In this document: positions 6,350 through 14,032 of the stretch, one piece after another
How positions within the stretch are numbered: the first letter of the stretch is position 1
How the letters are laid out: each line of letters starts with the position of its first letter
DNA from: Candidatus Heimdallarchaeota archaeon
Lineage (GTDB): Archaea; Asgardarchaeota; Heimdallarchaeia; Heimdallarchaeales; Kariarchaeaceae
DNA: 15,484 nt
Reading direction: 5' to 3'
NCBI GenBank assembly: GCA_021399405.1
Contig: JAAFKL010000326.1
Location: 1 to 15,484, forward strand
Notes under the pieces: generated by a model
The model's input: the letters and a program-made list of their open reading frames with translations, nothing else
What the model was told of the DNA's origin: nothing
The model's database searches: none
Made by a program: the position numbers and the translations under genes

Positions 6350-7399
6350 ATGACTGCAGATAATATATTCAACTCAAAAGCTCTTAATTTTGGACCCGTT
6401 TTTATAGCCTTAGCGGCGTTTTTATGGGCTACCGATGTTTTTGTTAGGACCGATCTTCAAGATAAATTAACTCCAATTCAGATCGTATTAGTGGAACATC
6501 TATTCATAATGATAGCTTTATCTCCCTTATTAGTTAAATATGTGCCAAAATTGACTGAATTAAATTTGAAGGAGGTATTTTCGGTATTGTTTATTGGTAT
6601 AGGAGGAAGTGCAATCGCAACAATTGCTTTAACTGAAGGCTTCTTTACTGGAGATTTTCCTTTTCAATATGTAGCAGTTGTTGTATTTCTTCAACAAACT
6701 CAACCGATTATTGCAGTTGGATTGGCACATTTATTGCTAAAGGAACGATTACCACGTACTTATTATTTATTCGCGATGTTATCATTCACTGGTGTAGTTT
6801 TGATAATATTTCCAACTTTAACTGGTGGAACAAATAAGATAGCCGATTTATCTAATGTGATTGATAATATGCAAAAAGATGATGGATCAATTGCTGCAAT
6901 GTATGGATTACTTGCTGCTGTACTTTGGGGATCTTCAACTGTTTTTGGTCGGTACCTCATGGAACACGGAGAGCAGAAACCTGCATATTTTCAGATGACG
7001 ACATACAGGTTCTTTGTCGCATTTATTTTTCTTCTAATTCTAACACCCTTAATAGATGATTTATCACTTTATACAAAGTCTAACGGATATCCATCTACTT
7101 CAACTGTATTTGAAATTGGAACTTTTCTCCGTCTGGTTTACATTGCTACTATTGTTGGTTTACTATCCTTGTTATTTTATTACAAGGGTTTGAAAACCAC
7201 TCATGCAAGTGTATCTGCTATTGCAGAACTTGCATTTCCCCTAGCATTTTATGTAATTATGCCACTTAGAGATATTGATTATCCAGAAACCATTCAGATC
7301 GTGGGTTCAATCCTCTTAGTATTAGCTGCAACTATGATGTCATACACCTACGGAAAACTAGAAACTGATAATCCACCAACATCGCCAAGCCAGAATTAA
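6350..7399 (+). CDS. EamA/DMT-superfamily membrane transporter
   Basis: Predicted polytopic membrane protein of 349 residues with two homologous EamA halves of five hydrophobic segments each. The segments lie at about 14-32, 44-64, 76-98, 104-130 and 138-156, then 183-201, 216-235, 257-277, 287-305 and 314-334. The first half begins FIALAAFLWATDVFVR and the second GLLAAVLWGSSTVFGRYL; both carry the LW[AG]xxxVF[VG]R-like pattern seen at the start of each EamA repeat. The repeat ends show EAM-like helices with conserved prolines (Q118-P119 in the first, F296-P297 in the second). A polar loop (about 158-180) joins the halves, and the C-terminus is short and hydrophilic. The family exports or imports metabolites such as amino acids and nucleotide derivatives; the substrate here cannot be told. 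It lies 79 nt before the aromatic operon with no obvious terminator between, so an aromatic-related substrate is possible but unsupported. Confidence 0.85.
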   Translation: MTADNIFNSKALNFGPVFIALAAFLWATDVFVRTDLQDKLTPIQIVLVEHLFIMIALSPLLVKYVPKLTELNLKEVFSVLFIGIGGSAIATIALTEGFFTGDFPFQYVAVVVFLQQTQPIIAVGLAHLLLKERLPRTYYLFAMLSFTGVVLIIFPTLTGGTNKIADLSNVIDNMQKDDGSIAAMYGLLAAVLWGSSTVFGRYLMEHGEQKPAYFQMTTYRFFVAFIFLLILTPLIDDLSLYTKSNGYPSTSTVFEIGTFLRLVYIATIVGLLSLLFYYKGLKTTHASVSAIAELAFPLAFYVIMPLRDIDYPETIQIVGSILLVLAATMMSYTYGKLETDNPPTSPSQN

Positions 7400-7447
7400 A
7401 TCAATCCAATAAGAAAATAGGCAAATAAACTAGATTAGCTAAATCAT

Positions 7448-7458
7448 AGTTAAAAAAG
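7448..7458 (+). promoter_or_regulatory. Weak TATA-like element before the aromatic operon
   Basis: AGTTAAAAAAG is centred 26 nt before the ATG at 7479, the right place for a leaderless archaeal transcript, but the sequence is a poor TATA match. GTGAGA at 7465-7470 may instead be a ribosome-binding site used on a longer transcript, possibly read through from the transporter gene. Confidence 0.25.
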
Positions 7459-7478
7459 AAACAAGTGAGAAATAAATT

Positions 7479-8285
7479 ATGGGTACTGAACCTACATCAT
7501 TGGGTAAAAAAATCAGAATACGTCGGTTATTTGATGCTTCTGGTTTTATGTTAACTGTACCCATGGATCACGGTATTACACTAGGACCAATAAAAGGATT
7601 AGATCAAATTAATAAAACCGTAAGATCTGTATTTCAAGGAGGAGCAAGCTCTGTTGTGGTTCAAAAAGGAATGGTACGCACTATTTATGATCAAATTCCT
7701 CAAGGAAAGAGCTTCATGATACATGTATCAGGGTCTACTTCAATGTCTCCAACTCCAAATCTTAAATTATTAACAGGCTCTGTTGGTTCTGCATTGAAAT
7801 TGGGAGCAGATGGGATATCTTGTCATGTGAATGTTGGTTGTGATTTTGATTCGCAAATGATATCTGATCTAAATTTTATCGTTGAAGAAGCAGAAGATGT
7901 TGGCCTTCCGGTTTTAGCCATGATGTATGCGCGGAACAATGATGGAGAAGATAGTGTTGATGTGAATTCTCTTTCACATATAGCAAGAATCGCAGAGGAA
8001 ATAGGTTCAGATATTGTAAAAATTAACTCAACACAAAATGCAGAACAATTTGATGAGGTAACACAGGGGATTTCAATTCCAATAATTGTCGCAGGAGGAT
8101 CTGTTGTTACTGATTTTCCCCAATTTTTGGAAACAATAAAAAAATGCATCCTCGCAGGAGCTACCGGAGTCTCGATTGGTAGAAATGTGTTCCAGTCAAA
8201 TGATCCGCAGTTAGCAATGAAAAAAGTATACGATACCATAATATCACTAAAAGATGAGGTAGATCATGTTCAAGCTATATATTAG
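7479..8285 (+). CDS. aroA': 2-amino-3,7-dideoxy-D-threo-hept-6-ulosonate synthase (ADH synthase)
   Basis: First enzyme of the archaeal route to 3-dehydroquinate. It joins L-aspartate semialdehyde to 6-deoxy-5-ketofructose-1-phosphate in an aldolase/transaldolase-type reaction, replacing bacterial DAHP synthase. It is a class I (Schiff-base) TIM-barrel protein of the FbaB/DeoC type. Expected active-site residues are D30 in VPMDHG, Y150 in MMYAR and K181 in DIVKI, corresponding to Asp, Tyr and Lys in the Methanocaldococcus enzyme MJ0400. A phosphate-binding GG is at 206-207 (VAGGS) and GVSIGRNVF at 230-238. Length 268 is close to the ~270 of characterised members. The next gene overlaps its last 20 nt, so translation is probably coupled. 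A class I fructose-bisphosphate aldolase is the main alternative, but the adjacent DHQ synthase II makes ADH synthase the better call. Confidence 0.92.
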   Translation: MGTEPTSLGKKIRIRRLFDASGFMLTVPMDHGITLGPIKGLDQINKTVRSVFQGGASSVVVQKGMVRTIYDQIPQGKSFMIHVSGSTSMSPTPNLKLLTGSVGSALKLGADGISCHVNVGCDFDSQMISDLNFIVEEAEDVGLPVLAMMYARNNDGEDSVDVNSLSHIARIAEEIGSDIVKINSTQNAEQFDEVTQGISIPIIVAGGSVVTDFPQFLETIKKCILAGATGVSIGRNVFQSNDPQLAMKKVYDTIISLKDEVDHVQAIY

Positions 8286-9282
8286 TGCAACAAGTATTGA
8301 ATCTGTCGACATTAGCGAGGAAGATATTAGGAATAAAATCGATGCTATATTTGTTGACACAATTAATTTTGCCAAATCAGATCTTTTCCCAAATTTAGAG
8401 AAGTTTAAGCTCAAAGCTGAAAAAATATTAGACAAAAATGATAATCAAATCGGAATGAAATTAGATATTTTGACCCCTGAAGCAATGGAACAATCATTGG
8501 TTGAAAACCCTACTGGAAATTTATTGCTGGTTGAGACTGCAGATTGGAAAATCATTCCACTTGAAAACTTGATTGCTAGATACGATGGTTCAGATATTAT
8601 AATTATAGGTAGGGCTAATTCTCCTCAAGATATTCCCATTATGAGAGGGATTCTTGAAGTAGGAGTGGGAGGTATTTTGATCTCACCCCGATCAAAAGAG
8701 GAACTCCAAGAGTTTCTAGAGATAAAAGAATTTGAAGAAAATAAAATTACCTTACTAGAACTTGAAGTAACTGAAATTCAAGCCGCAGGGATGGGGGATA
8801 GGGTATGTGTAGATACTTTTTCGATGTTGAAAAAAGGAGAAGGAATATTAGTCGGCTCTACTTCTCAATTATTCGTACTAGTTGAAGCAGAGGTTCATAA
8901 ATCAGGTTATGTAAATCCCAGACCATTTCGAGTAAACGCTGGAGTAGTGTCATTGTATACTCTGAATGGGGAAAAGACGAACTATCTTTCTGAATTAGAA
9001 TCAGGTGCAGATGTTAGTGTTGTAAATCGTATTGGGGCTGTTAGGAAAGAAAAGATTGCCCGTGTAAAAATTGAACGGAGGCCTATGATCTTGTTAAGAT
9101 TGAAATTTGGTGAAAGGGACTACACCGTAATATTACAAGATGCTGAAACTGTAAGATTAGTAACTACCGAATCGTCTATCCCGATTAATGAATTGAAGGT
9201 TGGGGCAATGATTCTTGGATACATTTCCGAATCAGCTCGTCATTTTGGTATGAAAGTAGATGAATTTGTGGAAGAAAAATAA
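8266..9282 (+). CDS. aroB': 3-dehydroquinate synthase II (archaeal type)
   Basis: Second enzyme of the archaeal shikimate route. It oxidatively deaminates and cyclises ADH to 3-dehydroquinate using NAD+, and is unrelated to bacterial AroB. The C-terminal half carries the family hallmarks: GMGDRVCVDT (175-184), KGEGILVGS (190-198), RPFRVNAG (219-226), YLSEL (240-244), RVKIERRPM (266-274), ILQDAETVRLV (289-299) and ARHFGM (324-329). The N-terminal half is more variable, as usual. At 338 residues it is slightly shorter than the ~360-residue methanogen enzyme. The ATG lies inside the preceding gene, 20 nt before that gene's end, and no internal start would preserve the conserved N-terminal region. 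The stop shares one base with the next start (TAATG). Confidence 0.93.
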   Translation: MFKLYISATSIESVDISEEDIRNKIDAIFVDTINFAKSDLFPNLEKFKLKAEKILDKNDNQIGMKLDILTPEAMEQSLVENPTGNLLLVETADWKIIPLENLIARYDGSDIIIIGRANSPQDIPIMRGILEVGVGGILISPRSKEELQEFLEIKEFEENKITLLELEVTEIQAAGMGDRVCVDTFSMLKKGEGILVGSTSQLFVLVEAEVHKSGYVNPRPFRVNAGVVSLYTLNGEKTNYLSELESGADVSVVNRIGAVRKEKIARVKIERRPMILLRLKFGERDYTVILQDAETVRLVTTESSIPINELKVGAMILGYISESARHFGMKVDEFVEEK

Positions 9283-10754
9283 TGACAGTAGCAGTAATCT
9301 TGACTGATTATAAAGAAGCTCAAGAGATTATTAATGAAGATTCCAATGATAAGAGACTTTATGAATTAAGATTAGATTGTGATGAAAAATTATTATTGCT
9401 AGTAGATGCCGGAATTATATCGCCTACTAGGATGATCCTTACAGTACGATCACAAGAAGAAGGAGGGAAGATAAGAGATCATAATAAAAGGAAGGAATTA
9501 ATCCTACAATCTTTGAAATTACAAGTTGGATATCTTGATTTAGAACTTAATTCTGATTTAGATCTGATAAAAGAGATCATTTTGAATCCTAAAATGATGA
9601 AATCACTGAAATTAATTATTTCACAACATGATCACTCTGAAGGATCTATCGATAAGTATAATGAGTTTTACAAAATTTGTAAAAGCCTCATTGGTGCAGA
9701 ATCGAATTTACAAAATAAGATTGTTTTGAAACATGTTTCTAAGCCAGTAGATGCTTATGAAATCTATGAATTATTAAAATTAGCACCCACTTCCCCAAAA
9801 CACATATTATTAGGTTTGGGGAAAAATGGAGAGATCTCTAGAACTCTTCATTCACAATTAGACCAAGAATTCGTTTTTGGTAGTACAAATGATTCAAAAA
9901 TATTATCATATTCTCTATTAGAAAATCTAACACATACTAATAAGGTAATGCTGGGCTTGATAGGTCATCATCTTGAGCATTCACTGTCACCCAGGATACA
10001 GCAGATATTTTTAGACAACGTACAACAATTTGGTTATTATCATTTGTTAGAAGTAAATAATCCTCAACGAGCCAATCAACTAATCACCGGTTTGTTTGAA
10101 CTTGATTTCAGTGGGTTAAATATTACTTTTCCTTACAAAACTTCAGTTCTAGATATTTTAGATAATATAAGTGAAGAAGCAGCTAATATTAGAGCAGTTA
10201 ACACAATAAAAGAGGTAAATGGGAAGTTGAATGGATTTAACACAGATATATCTGGTTTCTCAAATTTTCTTAGAGAGCATAATCTACACAAACTCGATAG
10301 TGCTATTGTTATCGGTGCTGGAGGGGCAAGTAGAGCCATTACACAATCACTAATTCAAGAAAATATTAATGTTCAAGTTGTTACACGTAGTACCAGAGGC
10401 CATGAACATTTTAAAGGTGATCTTGATTCTCAAATTTCTCTTAAAATAAAATCTGAAATTTCTGAACGGTTGAAAGGGGATATTTACATCAACGCCACCC
10501 CCTTGGGATTAAAGGGAGAAGACCCCCGTGGATTTATTGAATTACCTAAAAATGTGAAAGTGGTAGTAGACCTTTTGTATGATAAGAAAGATACTAAATT
10601 TATCCGTGGAGTTAAGCAACAGGGGATAGAAGCATATGATGGAAAAGAAATGTTATTCAATCAAGCCTTCGATTCTTTCAAAATTTGGACAGATGTCAAA
10701 TTGGAGAGAAAACAATTATTTAATCAGTTTTTAAAAGAGGTACAAGCAAATTGA
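9282..10754 (+). CDS. aroDE: Bifunctional 3-dehydroquinate dehydratase (type I)-shikimate dehydrogenase fusion
   Basis: One polypeptide for two successive steps: dehydration of 3-dehydroquinate and NADPH reduction of 3-dehydroshikimate to shikimate. Residues 1-215 form a type I DHQ dehydratase with E28, R30 and D32 in YELRLD, R56 in LTVRS, catalytic H116 in SQHDH, Schiff-base K146 (KIVLK) and GKNGEISR (180-187). Residues 222-490 form an AroE domain with S234 and S236 (SLSPR), catalytic K286 (NITFPYK) and D322 (FNTD), dinucleotide motif GAGGASRA (345-352), an Arg at 369 (VTRS) suggesting NADP(H), INATPLG (403-409), and the end motif GKEMLFNQAFDSFKIWT. Both active sites look intact, and the junction (about 212-222) is short with no internal stop. 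Fused DHQD-SDH is well known in plants and chlamydiae. The C-terminal TGA overlaps the TTG start of the kinase gene. Confidence 0.93.
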   Translation: MTVAVILTDYKEAQEIINEDSNDKRLYELRLDCDEKLLLLVDAGIISPTRMILTVRSQEEGGKIRDHNKRKELILQSLKLQVGYLDLELNSDLDLIKEIILNPKMMKSLKLIISQHDHSEGSIDKYNEFYKICKSLIGAESNLQNKIVLKHVSKPVDAYEIYELLKLAPTSPKHILLGLGKNGEISRTLHSQLDQEFVFGSTNDSKILSYSLLENLTHTNKVMLGLIGHHLEHSLSPRIQQIFLDNVQQFGYYHLLEVNNPQRANQLITGLFELDFSGLNITFPYKTSVLDILDNISEEAANIRAVNTIKEVNGKLNGFNTDISGFSNFLREHNLHKLDSAIVIGAGGASRAITQSLIQENINVQVVTRSTRGHEHFKGDLDSQISLKIKSEISERLKGDIYINATPLGLKGEDPRGFIELPKNVKVVVDLLYDKKDTKFIRGVKQQGIEAYDGKEMLFNQAFDSFKIWTDVKLERKQLFNQFLKEVQAN

Positions 10755-11605
10755 AATCAGTAAGAGTAGAAGCGGGATCAGCAATAACAATTTTGAATGC
10801 GATTTATGCAGATTTTGGAGCAGCGATAGGGATTGATGTACCTATAAATGTTGAAATTACGGAAAATGAATCTTTAGAAATAAATACAATTCCACATAAT
10901 CCACTAAATTTAATTGATTCTTGCATAGAATTGATTGCCGAAGAGACAGATATACAACCCGATCAAATTAAGATTTCAACATATTCACCCGTCCCCTCAG
11001 AAAGGGGTTTGAAAACTTCTAGTGCGATATCATGTGCCTTGATAAGTGCTCTGAGTGAATACTATAGCCTAAATTATGAAGTTGATGAAATAATTCGGAA
11101 AGCAACAACAGCATCTATTCGTGCGGGAGTAACAATCACAGGTGCATATGATGACTCTTATGCTTCATTTACTGGAGGTTTAGTAATTACGGATAATAAA
11201 ACTGGAGTGCCAGTCCATCATGTCAATTTGAGAATTTCAGATCAAATTTGTCTGATCATTCCAGATACTTCTACACCGAAGGAATCTATTGATATTTCTA
11301 GATATTACATGGCCGATAATATTCAGAAGCAAATATTGAAACGGATAATGAATGAGGAACTGTACGATGTAATTAGGCTTAATACTGAATTCTATGCACC
11401 AAAACTCTTACCAAATCCAGATATCATTAGTTACATATCGGATCTACCATGTCAAGTTGTAGGACTTAATGGAGCAGGTCCCTCATTATTTGCATTTTGT
11501 ACCAATAATGAAGTAAATAGCTTCATTCACTCTGTCAAAGAAAGCTTTCCCAATTACCATGTAATGAAAACTTCATTAAAACCCATTTACCGTCAATTCG
11601 TATGA
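10751..11605 (+). CDS. aroK: Archaeal shikimate kinase (GHMP family)
   Basis: Phosphorylates shikimate to shikimate 3-phosphate with ATP. It belongs to the GHMP kinase superfamily (COG1685-like) and is unrelated to bacterial AroK. The GHMP ATP-binding motif is at 80-92, with P82, G86, L87, S90, S91 and A92. A conserved GAYDDSYASFTGG segment (131-143) holds acidic and substrate-binding residues, and the third GHMP motif is GLNGAGPSLFAF (238-249). Length 284 fits the family. The start codon is TTG, whose last two bases belong to the preceding TGA (TTGA, 4-nt overlap), and the first residues KSVRVEAGSAITILNA align with GHMP N-termini. The gene overlaps the next by 4 nt (ATGA). Homoserine or mevalonate kinase are distant alternatives, made unlikely by context. 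Confidence 0.93.
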   Translation: MKSVRVEAGSAITILNAIYADFGAAIGIDVPINVEITENESLEINTIPHNPLNLIDSCIELIAEETDIQPDQIKISTYSPVPSERGLKTSSAISCALISALSEYYSLNYEVDEIIRKATTASIRAGVTITGAYDDSYASFTGGLVITDNKTGVPVHHVNLRISDQICLIIPDTSTPKESIDISRYYMADNIQKQILKRIMNEELYDVIRLNTEFYAPKLLPNPDIISYISDLPCQVVGLNGAGPSLFAFCTNNEVNSFIHSVKESFPNYHVMKTSLKPIYRQFV

Positions 11606-12873
11606 AGGTATATCCCGGTAGACTAAATGGGTTCGTTAAGCCACCTTCAGCAAAAAGTATTACTCATAGAGCTTTGATGTTAGCAAGTTTCAGTGAGATC
11701 GGATCGGTGATAAAAAATCCACTTATTGCTGGGGACACAGATTCAACGAAATTTGCACTTGAAAAGCTTGGAGTGAGATTTAAATCCGAAGAAAATTTTT
11801 TTCAATTGCTAGAAACTACTAAAACTATTGATAGAGAAGACAAATCAGATATCAACATAAATTGTTTCAATTCAGGAACCACATTACGTTTATTATCAGG
11901 GATAGTGGCTCAACTATCCAGAAAAGTAACACTTCAAGGAGATCAATCATTGAATTCTCGTCCAATGGATAATTTGATACAAGCTCTCAAAAAAATTGGT
12001 GTGAAAACTTCTTCAGATTCTGGTACTCCTCCAGTAACCATAACTGGACCGTCTGATAATGCTGAAACTAAAGTTGAAATTGCAGGACATGTTAGTTCCC
12101 AATTCATCTCGTCATTATTGATGCATGGTGCATTACGTCCTGAAACGCAATTAGAAGTTAATATAACTCCACCTATTGTTTCAAGACCGTATATTGATCT
12201 AACTGTTAGCATGCTTAGAGATTTGGGAGTTTCTGTTGATGTAAATGAAGACCAATATGTTGTTACTGGAGTCGAGAAATTTAAAAAATCTGAATTTCTG
12301 ATTCCAATGGATTATAGCTCAGCAGCATTTTTTATAGCAGCTGGAGCATTACCCGAAAACAGAATTGTAATTGATGGTATAGACAATGAACTACCTCAAG
12401 CGGATAAGAAAATAATTGAAATAGTTAAGGAAATGGGTGCTTCAGTATCAATCCAAAAAAATGCAAATAATAGGCGAATAACAATTCAAGGAAACAAATT
12501 ACAAGGGATTGAAATAAATTTGCAAGAAGCTCCTGATTTGTTTCCTATTGTTTCAGTGCTTGGGTTATCTGCTTCAGGTCAAACTACCATTACAGGTGCG
12601 CATCATCTTGCATTCAAAGAAACAAATAGAATCGAGAGCATGATCACAGTTATCAAAGAATTAGGGGGAGAAATCGAGCCGTTAGAAGATGGGGCAATTG
12701 TTAGGAAATCAGAACTAAAAGGTGGAACCGTTAATTCTTTTGATGATCACAGAATAGCAATGGCAACTGCAATTGCAAGTACTCAAAGTAAGCATACTGT
12801 CATTATTGAAAATTCAGATTGTGTCAACGTTTCCTACCCCACATTTTTCAATGATCTAAATCGCCTACATTGA
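11602..12873 (+). CDS. aroA: 3-phosphoshikimate 1-carboxyvinyltransferase (EPSP synthase)
   Basis: Transfers the enolpyruvyl group of PEP to shikimate 3-phosphate. Two-domain EPT fold, 423 residues (E. coli 427). Substrate-binding residues are conserved: K18, S19 and R23 in PPSAKSITHR; N90-S91-G92-T93 and R96; R120 in SLNSRPM; SSQFISSLLM (165-174); SSAAFF (239-244); catalytic-base D312 in EAPDLFP; KETNRIE (339-345); and DDHRIAMA (381-388). The presence of all these residues argues against the related MurA. The start overlaps the kinase stop (ATGA). After the stop the operon has its only sizeable gap, 64 nt before aroC. Confidence 0.96.
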   Translation: MKVYPGRLNGFVKPPSAKSITHRALMLASFSEIGSVIKNPLIAGDTDSTKFALEKLGVRFKSEENFFQLLETTKTIDREDKSDININCFNSGTTLRLLSGIVAQLSRKVTLQGDQSLNSRPMDNLIQALKKIGVKTSSDSGTPPVTITGPSDNAETKVEIAGHVSSQFISSLLMHGALRPETQLEVNITPPIVSRPYIDLTVSMLRDLGVSVDVNEDQYVVTGVEKFKKSEFLIPMDYSSAAFFIAAGALPENRIVIDGIDNELPQADKKIIEIVKEMGASVSIQKNANNRRITIQGNKLQGIEINLQEAPDLFPIVSVLGLSASGQTTITGAHHLAFKETNRIESMITVIKELGGEIEPLEDGAIVRKSELKGGTVNSFDDHRIAMATAIASTQSKHTVIIENSDCVNVSYPTFFNDLNRLH

Positions 12874-12894
12874 ATTGATAAATGAGCTCCTGCC

Positions 12895-12904
12895 AAATAT
12901 ATAC
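12895..12904 (+). promoter_or_regulatory. Candidate internal TATA box before aroC
   Basis: AAATATATAC in the 64-nt aroA-aroC gap is centred about 38 nt before the TTG start at 12938, implying a leader of about 12 nt. It suggests that aroC and asd may also be expressed from their own promoter inside the operon. Confidence 0.4.
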
Positions 12905-12937
12905 ACTTAAACATCAAGAATTTAACCCTAACTCAGT

Positions 12938-14020
12938 TTGAATTCCATAGGAACTGAATTTCGAATCACACTTATTGGCTCAAGTCATGGAAGCATAGTT
13001 GGTGTTGTCATAGATGGAGTTCCACCTGGTAAAGAAATCGATAAGAATTCGATTCAGATTGAATTAAACAAAAGGCGACCAGGACAATCTTCAGTAACAA
13101 CAGATCGAGTTGAGAAAGACACAATTATCATTGAAGCTGGCATCTATAATGGTCGGACCACAGGAGAACCAATTGTAGCTTATGTTCGAAATAAAGATAT
13201 CGACTCTAGTTATTATGAAGAGATCAAAGACACCCCTAGGCCCGGACATGCAGATTATCCAGCTCATGTCAAATACAAGGGATTCAATGATGTTAGGGGT
13301 GGTGGAAGGTTTTCAGGTCGATTAACCTTAGGTATTGTGATCGCAGGTTCTATTGCCCAACAAATATTACAAAAAAATGGAATCACTTTTATCGCTTACA
13401 GTAGGTCTATTGGTCAAATCACAACAGATCCTGAAAGTCTTGATCTGACTCCAAAACTTATATACGCAGAGCAAAATCTTGTTAGAACTGCAGACCCTGA
13501 AGCAATTCAACCTATGATCAAAGAAATTACTAATGCAAAGGAAGCAGGAGACAGTGTTGGAGGAATTGTTGAATGCATTATCCAGAATTTACCGATTGGG
13601 ATTGGAGAACCCTGGTTTGATTCTGTTGAATCTCGGTTGGCTCACATTATTTTCTCAATCCCGGCAGTAAAAGGGATAGAATTTGGATCTGGCTTTGCTT
13701 CTACCACAATGACTGGTAGTAAACATAATGATGAGTATGAGTACCACGATGACAAAGTTGTTACTAAAACAAATAATGCGGGTGGGATATTGGGTGGACT
13801 TACCAACGGTATGCCTGTGGTGTTCAGAGTGGCATTCAAACCAACATCAAGTATCAAGAAAACACAACAAACAGTCAACTTGGGGAGTGGCGAACTTGAT
13901 ACATTAAAAATCAAAGGAAGACATGATCCTTGCATAGTTCCCAGGGCGGTTCCTGTAGTTGAGAATGCTGCTGCTTGTGTTCTTCTAGATTTGATGTTAC
14001 AGGATAATTTAATTGATTAG
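12938..14020 (+). CDS. aroC: Chorismate synthase
   Basis: Converts EPSP to chorismate, the last common step, using reduced FMN. Signature one is GSSHGSIVGVVIDGVPPG (14-31) with catalytic H17. RRPGQ is at 46-50, RPGHADYPAHVK around H104, RGGGRFSGRLT at 120-130 in the archaeal style, and signature three is GRHDPCIVPRAVPVVE with D330. Length 360 is typical. The start is TTG at 12938; the N-terminus NSIGTEFRITLIGSSHG aligns with other chorismate synthases and no upstream ATG fits. The stop is followed after 12 nt by asd. The hydrophobic segment 133-144 is part of the fold, not a membrane helix. No flavin reductase domain is fused, so reduced flavin must come from elsewhere. Confidence 0.96.
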   Translation: MNSIGTEFRITLIGSSHGSIVGVVIDGVPPGKEIDKNSIQIELNKRRPGQSSVTTDRVEKDTIIIEAGIYNGRTTGEPIVAYVRNKDIDSSYYEEIKDTPRPGHADYPAHVKYKGFNDVRGGGRFSGRLTLGIVIAGSIAQQILQKNGITFIAYSRSIGQITTDPESLDLTPKLIYAEQNLVRTADPEAIQPMIKEITNAKEAGDSVGGIVECIIQNLPIGIGEPWFDSVESRLAHIIFSIPAVKGIEFGSGFASTTMTGSKHNDEYEYHDDKVVTKTNNAGGILGGLTNGMPVVFRVAFKPTSSIKKTQQTVNLGSGELDTLKIKGRHDPCIVPRAVPVVENAAACVLLDLMLQDNLID

Positions 14021-14024
14021 GAGA
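14020..14024 (+). promoter_or_regulatory. Shine-Dalgarno of asd, fixing its GTG start
   Basis: GGAGA begins at the last base of the aroC stop and lies 8 nt before the GTG at 14033. It is among the clearest ribosome-binding sites in the window and supports that non-ATG start. Confidence 0.6.
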
Positions 14025-14032
14025 TAATAATT

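Noticed and set aside
7400..7478. Imperfect palindrome around GATTAGCTAAATC as a terminator or operator
   Set aside because: The symmetry is broken and no T-run follows it.
7823..8435. Minus-strand reading frames of 138 and 62 codons opposite the first aromatic genes
   Set aside because: The opposite strand carries intact ADH synthase and DHQ synthase II; the shadow products have no recognisable domains.
9485..9500. Possibility that the AroD-AroE fusion is really two genes with an internal start
   Set aside because: The frame is continuous, the linker is short, and no Shine-Dalgarno or clear restart stands before the AroE domain near residue 222.
12205..12215. GCATGC inside aroA as a further copy of the upstream element
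   Set aside because: It lacks the flanking GC of the GCGCATGC element and lies within conserved coding sequence.
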